DNA of 53,289 bases from Neoroseomonas eburnea (GCF_018129005.1 NZ_JAAEDL010000033.1:1-53289); one strand, 5' to 3'. Positions 1 to 7,731 are shown, numbered from the stretch's first letter. The notes: generated from the sequence alone by a model not told the origin. Numbers and translations are program-made.

Positions 1-528
1 CGCGACGCCGCCAACCCCCGCCGCCGCGGTGCCGGCGGCCGCGCGCGCCGTGCCGGTGCGCGCCACCGCGGCGTGACCTTCCGGCACCACCCCGGCCAGG
101 CGCAGGCCGGCGTCGATGGTCGCGCGGTCGTAGGGATTGCCGCCAAGCTCATGCTGGATGATGGCCTCCACCAGCGGCCGGAGATCCTCGTAGCGGTGCA
201 GGTCGAGCTCCTGGCGCGGGTGGCGGTCCATGCGCCGCGCGACGGCGGCGATGTAGGCCTCGGTGTTGTTCTCCTGGCCTGGCGCCCAGCGGGAGATGAT
301 GCCGCGGATCGTGCGCAGCCCATGCCGGTCCTGGTAGGTGGTCAGCAGCATCGCCAGCGCGCGGATGCCGTATTCATGGCTGACGAAGCGCGCGAAGCGC
401 GGGCGCCCGCCGCCCCGCGGGGCAGGCTCGATCGGCGGATCGGCCAGGCCCTGCCAGCGGTTGCCGTCGTGGTGGTCGATGTTGCCGGGGTTGCGGTTGC
501 GGAAGCCGCGGGTCTGTCGGGGGTCCAT
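1..528 (-). CDS. Phage structural protein P5-like (virion protein), 3' end beyond window
   Basis: The minus strand is open from an ATG at 526-528 to the window edge (176 codons, no stop reached). The start reads MDPRQTRGFRNRNPGNID, followed by a W-x-G and conserved blocks around FVSHEYGIRAL (about residues 48-58), LLTTYQDRHGLRTI and IISRWAPGQENNTEAYIAAV (about 77-96). This R-N-x-NPGNI...RWAP..EN.T..Y pattern is that of phage proteins annotated as structural protein P5 after phage PRD1; some family members act in cell-wall entry or lysis. The C-terminal part becomes Ala/Gly-rich. An AGGATATC stretch just before the ATG can serve as ribosome site. It lies in the same orientation as the tail genes at 1343-4384 and probably belongs with them. 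The precise role is inferred. Confidence 0.75.
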   Translation of the reverse strand, partial: MDPRQTRGFRNRNPGNIDHHDGNRWQGLADPPIEPAPRGGGRPRFARFVSHEYGIRALAMLLTTYQDRHGLRTIRGIISRWAPGQENNTEAYIAAVARRMDRHPRQELDLHRYEDLRPLVEAIIQHELGGNPYDRATIDAGLRLAGVVPEGHAAVARTGTARAAAGTAAAGVGGVA

Positions 529-619
529 GGCGATATCCTTCGGGGGGTGGAGGGCCGGGCGCTGGTCCGGCCGCGGTGTTCCAGGGCATCCTTCGCCCGG
601 GCGGGCGAGGGAGGCTGGG

Positions 620-1012
620 GTGCGGGTGGCGATGTTCCGGGTCGGGATGGTGGCAATGGCGCTGGGCGCGGGCCCGGCCTCGGCATCCTGCATCCACATC
701 GTCCGCCATGCGGAGGCGCGGGACGATGCCGTCGCCTTCTCCGCCGGGGTACAGCGCGAGACGCGCATGCAGATCGAGCGCAACGACAGCTGCACGCCCG
801 AAGTGCATGTGAGCTTCATGGTGGTGGAACTCGCCATCATCGCCGGGCGGGCGGGACGCGGCTATCTCGTCACCTATGCCGTGACGGATGAGCGGGAAGG
901 CGACCTGCGGCCGGAGATGGGCGCCACCTGGGCGATGGACCGTACCCAGGCGCTGCTGGATGCGGGGCGGTCCGCGGGAGCGGGAATCCGGGCACGGACT
1001 CCAAGGTATTGA
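620..1012 (+). CDS. Small secreted hypothetical protein
   Basis: A 130-residue protein starting at GTG 620, chosen because AGGGAGG (608-614) sits 5 bases upstream; ATG 632 is the alternative. The N-terminus (VRVAMFRVGMVAMALG...ASASC) is a short basic stretch plus a hydrophobic segment ending in small residues, so a signal peptide cut near ASA is likely. The rest is soluble and contains CIHIVRHAEA and a Thr/Val-rich stretch, FMVVELAIIAGRAGRGYLV. The RHAEA motif recalls histidine phosphatases, but the protein is far too short and lacks their other motifs. It is the only plus-strand gene among minus-strand phage genes. Function unknown. Confidence 0.5.
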   Translation: MRVAMFRVGMVAMALGAGPASASCIHIVRHAEARDDAVAFSAGVQRETRMQIERNDSCTPEVHVSFMVVELAIIAGRAGRGYLVTYAVTDEREGDLRPEMGATWAMDRTQALLDAGRSAGAGIRARTPRY

Positions 1013-1023
1013 GCGGCGCGGAT

Positions 1024-1159
1024 CGAGGGGGTGCCGCCCCCTCGAGCTCCCCCGCCAGGGGACACGGTCCCCTGGACCCGCGGTGACTCACGTATCGGTT
1101 TCCAAAGGCCCCTCGGCCTTTGGCGGGGTGAGTCCGAGAGGGGCGGCGCCCCTCTCGGA
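1024..1159 (+). repeat. Composite intergenic repeat, modules A and B, four hairpins
   Basis: Module A has two hairpins: CGAGGGGG/CCCCCTCG (1024-1031 with 1037-1044) and CCAGGGGAC/GTCCCCTGG (1055-1063 with 1067-1075). Module B has CCAAAGGCC/GGCCTTTGG (1102-1110 with 1115-1123), then CGGGGTG, then a 12-bp perfect stem TCCGAGAGGGGC/GCCCCTCTCGGA (1133-1144 with 1148-1159). The same A-B order occurs in reverse at 19.8-20.0 kb, and module B alone occurs at 6838-6893 and 45068-45120. It fills most of the 330-base gap between 1012 and 1343. Confidence 0.85.
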
Positions 1160-1187
1160 GACTTCCCTGCCCATCTTCTCATACCCG

Positions 1188-1345
1188 CGGCCGCTATTCG
1201 CGACCGTTGGCATGAGGCTTTTCGAGCCCTCAGACGCCGGGCGCAAACCTCCGGTCTGCTTGGCTGCGCCGGACCACCGGCGGGCCGCATTCCGGATCGC
1301 CGTCGCGGCCTCGGCACGAGGCAATGACTCGTGCCGCTGGCATCA
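1188..1345 (-). repeat. Stop-codon-anchored intergenic repeat, copy 1
   Basis: About 158 bases that recur at 50485-50675 with high similarity. Read on the minus strand, the repeat begins with the TGA stop of the tail-fibre gene (1343-1345), then carries a 9-bp stem CGGCACGAG/CTCGTGCCG with a 7-base loop (plus-strand 1312-1320 with 1328-1336) and continues through a conserved stretch to CGGCCG at 1188-1193. In both copies the stem is identical but the loop differs. No T-run follows the hairpin, so any terminator role would be a U-poor or Rho-type one. Confidence 0.85.
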
Positions 1346-1720
1346 GTCCGCGAGCACGGTCAGGCTTTCCGCCGGCACCGTGATGGTGCCGGCCGCATTC
1401 AGCGTCGCCGGCGTGCCGAGCGCACCCCAGGCGAGCGCATTGCCTCCCGAAACCGCATCGAACAGCCCGACATGCGTCAGCGTGCCGACGCCCGAGGTGA
1501 AGGCGAATCGCGTGGCGGCGGCATTGCGCTGGCTGCCGCTGCCGGTGAAGGCCACCGGCTGGCGCATGTAGCCGGTGGCGGCGGCCGGTTCCCCGGTCAG
1601 GCCGGAAGCGTCGGTGCCGCCGGTGCCGAGGGCGACCCAGACCGCCACCGGCAGGCTGGGCTGCCGGCCGACCAGGGCGCGGGCGAGCAGGTTCTTGGAG
1701 TAGTCGGTCAGGGCGGTCAT
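1343..1720 (-). CDS. Phage tail fibre-like protein
   Basis: A 125-residue protein, MTALTDYSKNLLARALVGRQ..., with the block GTGGTDASGLTGEP, a Tyr-Met-Arg-Gln segment and VGTLTHVGLFDAVSGGNALAWG (about residues 79-100). This SxxxxNxLL start plus LFDA..GGN.LAWG pattern is typical of small phage tail-fibre or tail-collar proteins that sit beside receptor-binding proteins. It lies 31 bases downstream of the pectate-lyase-fold tail gene in the same direction, with GAAAG-type ribosome sites on the minus strand. Its stop codon is also the first base triplet of the repeat at 1188-1345. The exact tail position is inferred. Confidence 0.75.
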   Translation of the reverse strand: MTALTDYSKNLLARALVGRQPSLPVAVWVALGTGGTDASGLTGEPAAATGYMRQPVAFTGSGSQRNAAATRFAFTSGVGTLTHVGLFDAVSGGNALAWGALGTPATLNAAGTITVPAESLTVLAD

Positions 1721-1751
1721 CGCTTTCGGTTCCTTCGCTGCGGCCGCGGGA

Positions 1752-3689
1752 TCAGCTCACCACCGCGCCGTCGGGCCAGCGCCAGGAGGTGCCGTCGCTG
1801 ATGGCCAGGCGCTTGTTCGCCGTGCCGTCCGAGACATAGACGAGGCAGCGCAGCATGGCGGCTGCCGAGGGCAGGCCTGCGACGGTGTAGCCGGGGAGCT
1901 GGAGCGGCATGGTGGCGGCGACCACGCCGTTGCCCTTCGTCGCCAGCGTCAGGCTGATGTTCGCGTCGTTGCCCGCCACCTCGATGCGCGGCGAGACGCC
2001 GGTCGCGCCGGCCACCAGGCGGAGGTAGTTCGTCGGTGTCGCATTGGCGGCGACCTCCACGCCGAGGGCATTGCGCGCATGGATGCGCGTCGTGCCCGCG
2101 CCCTTGGGAACGATCTGCAGGTTGACGTTGGTGTCGGAGCCCTGCGCGGCGAGGCTCGGCACGGCGCCCGAGGCGGCGCCGGTCGCCGCGAGGCGGTTCA
2201 CCGCATTGGCAGGCGTGTTCACGGTAAAGCCCTGCGCCCCGCTCGCGCCGCCGAGCGTGACCGTCCCCGTCGCGTCGGCGCGCAGGACTTCGGCACCGCC
2301 GACGACCGTCGCGACGCTGGTCGCGTCCGGCGCGTAGAGGCCGGTGTCCTCCGTGCCCAGCATCAGCCCCGGCCGGTCGCCGCGCCCGGCGGGCGCGGCG
2401 AGCGCGACATGCCCGTTGGTGCCGGCGTTCACCACCGGGCCGCCATTGCCGTTGCCGAGCAGTGCCGGGCTGCCGAGGAAGACCTTGTTCGGCGTGCCCG
2501 AGGCGACATTCGCCACATGGATCGCCGCGGAGCCGTCATTGAGCCGGTTGTAGTACTCGGCGCGGAAGGAGAAGATTTCGAGCCGGTTGCCGCTGCCATT
2601 GACGATGACGGCGTTGCTCTCGGCATCGTCGACGCGGAGGTTGCCGATCTGCAGCCGAGCATTGTTGCCGTCGATGCGGATGCCGCTCGACCCGGTGAGC
2701 GGCGTGGCGCCGGCGTTCCACAGCTCGCCCTGGGTGGTGGCGTTGGCGATCTGGCCCTCGACGCCGTTGCCGTCCACCCAGATGCCGTACTGCGCGAAGT
2801 CGGAGTAGAGGCTGCCGAGGTAGAACTTCCGCGTCACGCCGGAGGCCGAGGAGGCGAAGCGCAGCGCCGAGCGTGCACCGAGGACGAAGATGTCGTCGAG
2901 GAAGACGCCATCCACCCGCCGGAACACCAGCGCGTCCTGGTTCTGCTGCTGCCAGCGCACGACGTCGTCATCGGCGGTGACGAAGGTCCAGAAATGCACG
3001 TGGTGGATGCGGCCGATGTCGTAGGCGCGGTCGATCTCGATGCCGGTCGTGTAGACCTGGCCGCGCAGGCGCTGGATGTTGAAGCGGCCGGAATTGTCGC
3101 ACCAGATGCCGCGGTTGATGCCGCAGAGGAAGACATTCTCGAAATCCACGGCGCCCAGGCAGTCCTGCACGCGGAAGACGAAGTCGTAGGCGGTCGGCGC
3201 CCAGCTCGCATCGAGCGGCGCCGAATGCTGCTGCCGCACCGCGAGGTCGCGCACCGCCGAACCGCGCGCCGCGACGCCGCTGAAGGTGAAGGGCGTGAAG
3301 CCTGTGGCATCGATCGTCAGCCAGGTGCCGGAGGCGACGCCGGGCCCCTCGGTGAAGCCGGCGCCCTGCAGCACGATGGCGACGCCGGAGACGACGACCG
3401 GGCTCGCGATGCGGTAGGGGCGCGGCCCGAAGAGCAGCACGCCGCCGCCCGTCGCCGCCAGCGCGTCGATCGCCGCCTGGATGGCCGGGGCGTCGTTGGT
3501 CACGCCATCGCCGACGGCGCCGAATTCGCGCACATGGACAGGGCGGTCGGCGAGCAGCCCGGCTCGGAGCTGCGCGAGCGAGGCGCGGCGCGTCGTGGCC
3601 GAGCCGCCGCTGCCCTGCACCACCGGCAGCAGATCCGCATCGGCGGCGGAAGCAATGGCGGGGAGGGCGCTGATCTTGGTGTCGGACAT
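1752..3689 (-). CDS. Phage tail protein with pectate-lyase-like fold (tailspike)
   Basis: A 645-residue protein from ATG 3687-3689; GAGAGAA precedes the start. The open frame continues upstream to about 4508, but that part is a shadow of the neighbouring gene. Residues 1-45 (MSDTKISALPAI...ADLLPVV) are the usual N-terminal head-binding stretch of such tail proteins. At about 50-85, VREFGAVGDGVTNDAPAIQAAI is the opening of the pectate lyase superfamily beta-helix (PF12708 type), followed by many short Gly/Asn/Val strands to about residue 430. The C-terminal third (NLQIVPKGAG, NISLTLATKGNGVV, VYVSDG..KRLAISDG.SWRW) is a trimerising tail-fibre tip seen in many phages. It probably binds or cleaves a surface polysaccharide. 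Confidence 0.82.
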   Translation of the reverse strand: MSDTKISALPAIASAADADLLPVVQGSGGSATTRRASLAQLRAGLLADRPVHVREFGAVGDGVTNDAPAIQAAIDALAATGGGVLLFGPRPYRIASPVVVSGVAIVLQGAGFTEGPGVASGTWLTIDATGFTPFTFSGVAARGSAVRDLAVRQQHSAPLDASWAPTAYDFVFRVQDCLGAVDFENVFLCGINRGIWCDNSGRFNIQRLRGQVYTTGIEIDRAYDIGRIHHVHFWTFVTADDDVVRWQQQNQDALVFRRVDGVFLDDIFVLGARSALRFASSASGVTRKFYLGSLYSDFAQYGIWVDGNGVEGQIANATTQGELWNAGATPLTGSSGIRIDGNNARLQIGNLRVDDAESNAVIVNGSGNRLEIFSFRAEYYNRLNDGSAAIHVANVASGTPNKVFLGSPALLGNGNGGPVVNAGTNGHVALAAPAGRGDRPGLMLGTEDTGLYAPDATSVATVVGGAEVLRADATGTVTLGGASGAQGFTVNTPANAVNRLAATGAASGAVPSLAAQGSDTNVNLQIVPKGAGTTRIHARNALGVEVAANATPTNYLRLVAGATGVSPRIEVAGNDANISLTLATKGNGVVAATMPLQLPGYTVAGLPSAAAMLRCLVYVSDGTANKRLAISDGTSWRWPDGAVVS

Positions 3690-3733
3690 GGGGTTCTCTC
3701 TCGCGGGGGGGGGCGGGACGGGGCAGGGGGGGG

Positions 3734-4384
3734 CTAGAGCAGCAGCGCGGCGCCGCTTTCGAGCAGCAGCAGGCCGCCGGCTTCGGTCACGAGCCGCGGC
3801 GGCTGCGTCACCGCGAAGGGCGGGGAGAGCGTGACGAGCGTCGCGTCGGCGGCATCGGCGGCACGGATGCGCAAGCCGCCGGCCGGCGCCGGCGCGGTGA
3901 AGCTCGCCGCGGCCCGGCCGCCGACGACCGCGACGGTCTGCGGCGGCGCGACATCCGTCCCGGCGGCGGTGCGGAAGGCGAAGGTGACCTGGGCGATCGG
4001 GCCGGTGACGGTGGCGCCGACCGCCAGCACGTCGCCCTCGAAGAGCGTCGTCGGCGGCGCGTCGAGCTCGATGGCGCGCGCGCTTGCCGCGCCGGCGAGC
4101 ATCATGTCGATCAGCAGCGTCGCCGAGCGCAACAGCGCCGGCGTGCTGCCCGAGCCATCCACGGTGACGCCGCTGCCCGGCACCGTGCCGCCGCGGATCG
4201 GCACCAGCGCGGTGGCGTCCGCCGCCTGGACGATGACGATGTCGCCGGGCAGCAGCCGCGGCGCGGCGGCGGCGAAATAGCCCGGCGCCAGCACTGCCGC
4301 GCGGTCGTCCTCCGTGCGGTAGTGCCAGAGCGTGAAGCCATTGGCCGAGGTCAGGGCCGAGAGTTCGCTGTCGGAAAAGGGCAT
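3734..4384 (-). CDS. Phage tail-associated hypothetical protein
   Basis: A 216-residue protein, MPFSDSELSALTSANGFTLW..., first of the three minus-strand tail genes and 44 bases from the next. It contains LLPGDIVIVQAADATALVP (about 43-61) and an immunoglobulin-like middle (GPIAQVTFAF...VAVVGGRAAASFTAPAPAGGLRIRA), and ends in a Leu-rich tail (GGLLLLESGAALLL). The Phe-Thr-Leu-Trp-His-Tyr start occurs, from memory, in uncharacterised phage proteins of related bacteria. A minus-strand promoter candidate lies about 140 bases upstream. Function unknown; linked to the tail by position. Confidence 0.65.
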   Translation of the reverse strand: MPFSDSELSALTSANGFTLWHYRTEDDRAAVLAPGYFAAAAPRLLPGDIVIVQAADATALVPIRGGTVPGSGVTVDGSGSTPALLRSATLLIDMMLAGAASARAIELDAPPTTLFEGDVLAVGATVTGPIAQVTFAFRTAAGTDVAPPQTVAVVGGRAAASFTAPAPAGGLRIRAADAADATLVTLSPPFAVTQPPRLVTEAGGLLLLESGAALLL

Positions 4385-4522
4385 GCGTGGCTCCTCGGCC
4401 GCTCCGGGCGACGGGTGCGCGCAGGCGCACCCTCGCCGGGGGCGGGGTGTTCGGGGGGCGGGCTGATCGGAAAAGCCGGGGAGGGGGGATGCGGCGGGCG
4501 CAATCCACCCCTTGGTGCGCCG

Positions 4523-4551
4523 TGGGTACAGGAACTTCAGCCCATAGTCAA
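4523..4551 (-). promoter_or_regulatory. Candidate promoter of the minus-strand tail genes
   Basis: Read on the minus strand: TTGACT (4551-4546), 17 bases, TACCCA (4528-4523). The -35 is good and the -10 is weak. It lies in an unusually AT-rich patch (about 4540-4572) of the 269-base gap between the divergent tail locus and the ABC transporter; the patch could also hold a promoter for the transporter, which I could not place. Confidence 0.4.
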
Positions 4552-4653
4552 GGGAAATTGTCCTATATCTGGTTGCGCGTCGGGGGATGGCAGGCGCGGT
4601 GCGCGTGATACTGTCCGCCCCATCCGCCGACCGTCGCCCGAGGGACCGCGCCG

Positions 4654-5748
4654 ATGCTCCGACGCCTCTTGCCGCTGCTCGCCCTGCTGCTCCCGGTCCT
4701 GCCGGCCGCGGCGCAGGAGCGTGTGCTGAACGTCTACAACTGGTCGGACTACATCGACCCCTATGCCGTCGCGCGCTTCACGCGCGAGACCGGCATCCGC
4801 GTCCGCTACGACGTCTACGACAGCCTGGAGACGCTGGAGGGCAAGCTCTCCGCCGGGCGTTCAGGTTACGACATCGTGGTGCCGACCAGCGAGCCCAGCT
4901 TCGCGCGGCTGGTGCGCGCCGGCGCGCTGCGGCCGCTCGACCGCACGGCGATCCCGAACTGGCGCAACCTCGACGCCACGCTGATGGAGCGAGTCGCTTC
5001 CATCGACCCGGGCAACCGGCATGGCGCGATCTACCTCTGGGGGACGGTCGGGCTCGGCATCCGGGTGGACCGCGTGCGCGCCGCGCTCGGGCCGGACGTC
5101 CCGCTCGACAGCCTCGACATCCTGCTGAAACCGGAGAACGCGCAGCGGCTGGCCCGTTGCGGCATCATGGTGATGGACAGCCCGACCGACGTGCTGCCCT
5201 CGGTGTTGCGCTGGCTCGGCCGCGACCCCAACAGCCACGCGGCCGAGGATCTGCGCGCCGCCGAGCAGGCGCTGATGGGCGTCCGCCGGCATGTGCGCGC
5301 CATCATCGCCTCCGGCTCCATCCTCGATGCGCTGGCGACCGGGGAGGCCTGCGTGGCGATGACCTATTCCGGCGACGTCATCCAGGCCCAGGCCCGCGCG
5401 CGGGAGGCGAATCGCGGCGTCGAGGTCGGCTACGTCATGCCGCGCGAAGGCGCGCAGCTCTGGTTCGACATGCTGGCCATCCCGGCCGACGCGCCGAACC
5501 CCGAGGCCGCGCAGGCCTTCATCAACTTCCTGCTGCAGCCGGACGTCATGGCCGGCATCACCAGCCATGTCCGCTACCCCAACGCCGTCCCCGCCAGCCG
5601 CCCCCTGGTGACCGAGGCGGTGCGCAACGACCCCAATGTCTTCCCCTCCGCCGAGGCGCTGTCGCGCACCTTCGTCGCCGGCACCCCGCCGCGCGAGGCC
5701 GAGCGCGCCCGGACGCGCCTCTGGTCGCGCTTCAAGGCGGGGCGTTGA
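4654..5748 (+). CDS. potF: Polyamine ABC transporter, periplasmic binding protein
   Basis: A 364-residue protein with signal peptide MLRRLLPLLALLLPVLPAAAQ cut near AAA-QE. The mature start ERVLNVYNWSDYIDPYAVARF is the hallmark of PotD/PotF spermidine/putrescine binding proteins; YDIVVPTSEPS, GAIYLWGTVGLGI, VMDSPTDVLPSVLRWLG and GEACVAMTYSGDV follow in family order. Length matches PotF (about 370). It would capture polyamines in the periplasm and deliver them to the permease pair encoded downstream. The next gene begins two bases after the stop, so they form an operon. Substrate within the polyamine group cannot be read from sequence. Confidence 0.9.
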   Translation: MLRRLLPLLALLLPVLPAAAQERVLNVYNWSDYIDPYAVARFTRETGIRVRYDVYDSLETLEGKLSAGRSGYDIVVPTSEPSFARLVRAGALRPLDRTAIPNWRNLDATLMERVASIDPGNRHGAIYLWGTVGLGIRVDRVRAALGPDVPLDSLDILLKPENAQRLARCGIMVMDSPTDVLPSVLRWLGRDPNSHAAEDLRAAEQALMGVRRHVRAIIASGSILDALATGEACVAMTYSGDVIQAQARAREANRGVEVGYVMPREGAQLWFDMLAIPADAPNPEAAQAFINFLLQPDVMAGITSHVRYPNAVPASRPLVTEAVRNDPNVFPSAEALSRTFVAGTPPREAERARTRLWSRFKAGR

Positions 5749-5749
5749 T

Positions 5750-6820
5750 GTGCACGGGCCGCTGCGCTCCGCCGGGCCGCCGATGCTGCTCCGCGCCGAG
5801 GCGCTGACGAGGCGCTTCGGCGCCATGCTCGCGCTTGATGCGCTCGACCTCGAGATCGCCGAGGGCGAGTTCTTCGCGCTGCTCGGCGGCTCCGGCTCCG
5901 GCAAGTCCACGCTGCTGCGCATCATCGCCGGCTTCGAGGCGCCGGATTCCGGCCGCCTGCTGCTGGACGGGCACGACATCGCCGCGACGCCGCCCTGGGC
6001 GCGGCCGGTGAACATGATGTTCCAGTCCTACGCGCTGTTCCCGCACATGAGCGTCGCCGACAACGTCGCCTACGGGCTAAGGCGCGCCGGCGTGGCGCGT
6101 GGCGACATCGCGGCCCGCACCGCCTCCGCCCTCGCCATGGTCGGGCTGGACGGCTTCGAGCGCCGCAGGCCGCACCAGCTGTCCGGCGGGCAGAAGCAGC
6201 GCGTTGCGCTCGCCCGCAGCCTGGTGATGCGCCCGCGCCTGCTGCTGCTGGACGAGCCGCTCGGCGCGCTCGACGCCGGACTGCGGGAGCGCACCGGCTT
6301 CGAGCTCCGCGCCCTGCAGCGCGAGACCGGCGCCGCCTTCGTGATGGTGACGCACGACCAGGAGGAAGCGCTGGCGCTGGCCGACCGCGTCGCCCTGCTG
6401 GATGGCGGGCGCATCGCGCAGGTGGGCGCGCCGCGGGCGATCTACGAACGGCCGGCCTCGCGCTTCGTGGCGCGCTTCCTCGGCGCGGCGAACGTGCTGG
6501 AAGGGCAGGCGGCCGAGGGGCGCTTCGACAGTGCGGAGGCTGCTGCAACCTTCGCCGGCGCGATTCCCGCCGGCACGGTTGCCGTCGCGCTCCGGCCGGA
6601 ACGCATCCGCATCACCGCCGACGGCGCGGGGCCGAACACCGCGCAGGGGGTGGTCGAGGACGTCGCCTTCCGCGGCGACGATTCCCTCGTGCTGGTGCGG
6701 CTGTCCGGTGGCGCCACGCTGCGCGTCGCTCATGCGGAGGAGGACGGCGCGCCGCCGGAACGCGGGGCGAGCGTCTGTCTTGCCTGGGATGCGGACGCGG
6801 TGGTGGCCTTGGCGTCGTGA
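5750..6820 (+). CDS. potG: Polyamine ABC transporter, ATPase
   Basis: A 356-residue ATPase. GTG 5750 is preferred because AAGGCGGGG precedes it; ATG 5783 is the alternative and lacks a ribosome site. Walker A GGSGSGKST (about 45-53), the family block NMMFQSYALFPHMSV (Q-loop), signature LSGGQKQRVALARSL, Walker B LLLLDEPLGALD and the switch His in VMVTHDQEEAL are all intact. A TOBE-type C-terminal domain follows (ALRPERIRIT...FRGDDSLVLVRL). The RPVNMMFQSYALFPHM wording is closest to PotG/PotA. It overlaps the predicted GTG of the permease by 4 bases. Confidence 0.92.
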   Translation: MHGPLRSAGPPMLLRAEALTRRFGAMLALDALDLEIAEGEFFALLGGSGSGKSTLLRIIAGFEAPDSGRLLLDGHDIAATPPWARPVNMMFQSYALFPHMSVADNVAYGLRRAGVARGDIAARTASALAMVGLDGFERRRPHQLSGGQKQRVALARSLVMRPRLLLLDEPLGALDAGLRERTGFELRALQRETGAAFVMVTHDQEEALALADRVALLDGGRIAQVGAPRAIYERPASRFVARFLGAANVLEGQAAEGRFDSAEAAATFAGAIPAGTVAVALRPERIRITADGAGPNTAQGVVEDVAFRGDDSLVLVRLSGGATLRVAHAEEDGAPPERGASVCLAWDADAVVALAS

Positions 6821-7731
6821 CCGGCCCGGCGCGCGAACGGGAGGGGCACCGCCCCTCCCGCACCCACCCCGCCAAAGGCCGAAAGGCCTTTGGGAACCGG
6901 GACGGGGGGCGGTTGCTCGTTCTGGCGCCGGCCCTGGGGTGGCTGGTGTTGTTCGTAGCGGCGCCGGCGGCCATCCTGGTCGCCATCGCCTTTGCGGACT
7001 CCGATCCGGGCGTGCCGCCGTTCAGGCTGGCGTTGTCCGTCGCCGGCTTCGCGGTGCTGGCGGAGGACACCTACTACCTCGATGCGCTGCTCACGGCGCT
7101 GCGTGTCGCGGCGACGACGGCGGCACTCTGCCTGCTCCTCGCCTACCCCATGGCCATGGGCATCGCCCGCGCGGCGCCGGGGCGGCGCGTGGTGCTGCTC
7201 GCCCTGCTGATGCTGCCGTTCTGGACCGGCTTCCTGCTGCGCGTGGGCGCCTGGATCGGCCTGCTGCGCGACGAGGGCTGGATCAATTCCCTGCTGCAAT
7301 CCGCCGGGCTCGCCGATGCGCCGATCCCGCTGCTCTACACCGAGGGCGCGATGCTGGTGGGCATGGTGCACGCCTACCTGCCCTTCGCCGTGCTGCCGCT
7401 CTTTGCCGCCTTCCTGCGGCTCGACCCGTCGCTGGGGGAGGCGGCGGCGGACCTCGGCGCGCGTCCGGCGACCGTGTTCCTGACCGTGACCCTGCCGGTC
7501 ACCGCCCCGGCGGCGGCGGCCGGCTTCCTGCTCGTCTTCATCCCGGCGGCGGGCGAATTCGTCATCCCCGAACTGATGGGCCCGCCCGAGGCGCAGATGG
7601 TCGGCCGTGTGCTCTGGCAGGAATTCTTCCAGAACCGGGACTGGCCGGTGGCGGCGGCGCTGGCGGTTGCGCTGCTGGCCCTCCTGCTGGTCCCGATCCG
7701 GCTGTTCCAGCGGCTGGAGGCACGGCCATGA
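6817..7731 (+). CDS. potH: Polyamine ABC transporter permease 1
   Basis: A membrane protein of 304 residues from GTG 6817, or 272 from TTG 6913. About six membrane segments begin with LLVLAPALGWLVLFVAAPAAILVAI; the EAA loop GEAAADLGARPATVFLTVTLP (about 207-227) contacts the ATPase. The family is PotB/PotH. The first 32 residues of the longer form are read through a module-B repeat (6838-6893) that is non-coding elsewhere in the window, so TTG 6913, with GGGGGG just upstream, may be the true start. The stop overlaps the next start by 4 bases. Confidence 0.88.
   Translation: MTGPAREREGHRPSRTHPAKGRKAFGNRDGGRLLVLAPALGWLVLFVAAPAAILVAIAFADSDPGVPPFRLALSVAGFAVLAEDTYYLDALLTALRVAATTAALCLLLAYPMAMGIARAAPGRRVVLLALLMLPFWTGFLLRVGAWIGLLRDEGWINSLLQSAGLADAPIPLLYTEGAMLVGMVHAYLPFAVLPLFAAFLRLDPSLGEAAADLGARPATVFLTVTLPVTAPAAAAGFLLVFIPAAGEFVIPELMGPPEAQMVGRVLWQEFFQNRDWPVAAALAVALLALLLVPIRLFQRLEARP
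6838..6893 (-). repeat. Intergenic repeat, module B only, inside potG-potH junction
   Basis: In plus-strand order: CGGGAGGGGC/GCCCCTCCCG (6838-6847 with 6851-6860), then CCAAAGGCC-GAAA-GGCCTTTGG (6872-6880 with 6885-6893). Relative to the copy at 1102-1159 it is inverted. It separates the ATPase and permease genes, or encodes the permease's first residues if the upstream GTG is used. Confidence 0.85.

Noticed and set aside
690..730. Histidine phosphatase RHxE-like motif in the small secreted protein
   Set aside because: The protein is too short for the fold and the second catalytic His and other motifs are missing.
2079..3737. A 552-codon plus-strand frame opposite the tailspike gene
   Set aside because: The minus-strand frame has a recognisable pectate-lyase fold and tail-tip motifs; the plus frame has none.
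3690..4508. Upstream extension of the tailspike frame
   Set aside because: The extension is in another frame of the gene at 3734-4384 and is Arg/Pro-rich. The ATG at 3689 begins the family-typical MSDTKISALPAI.
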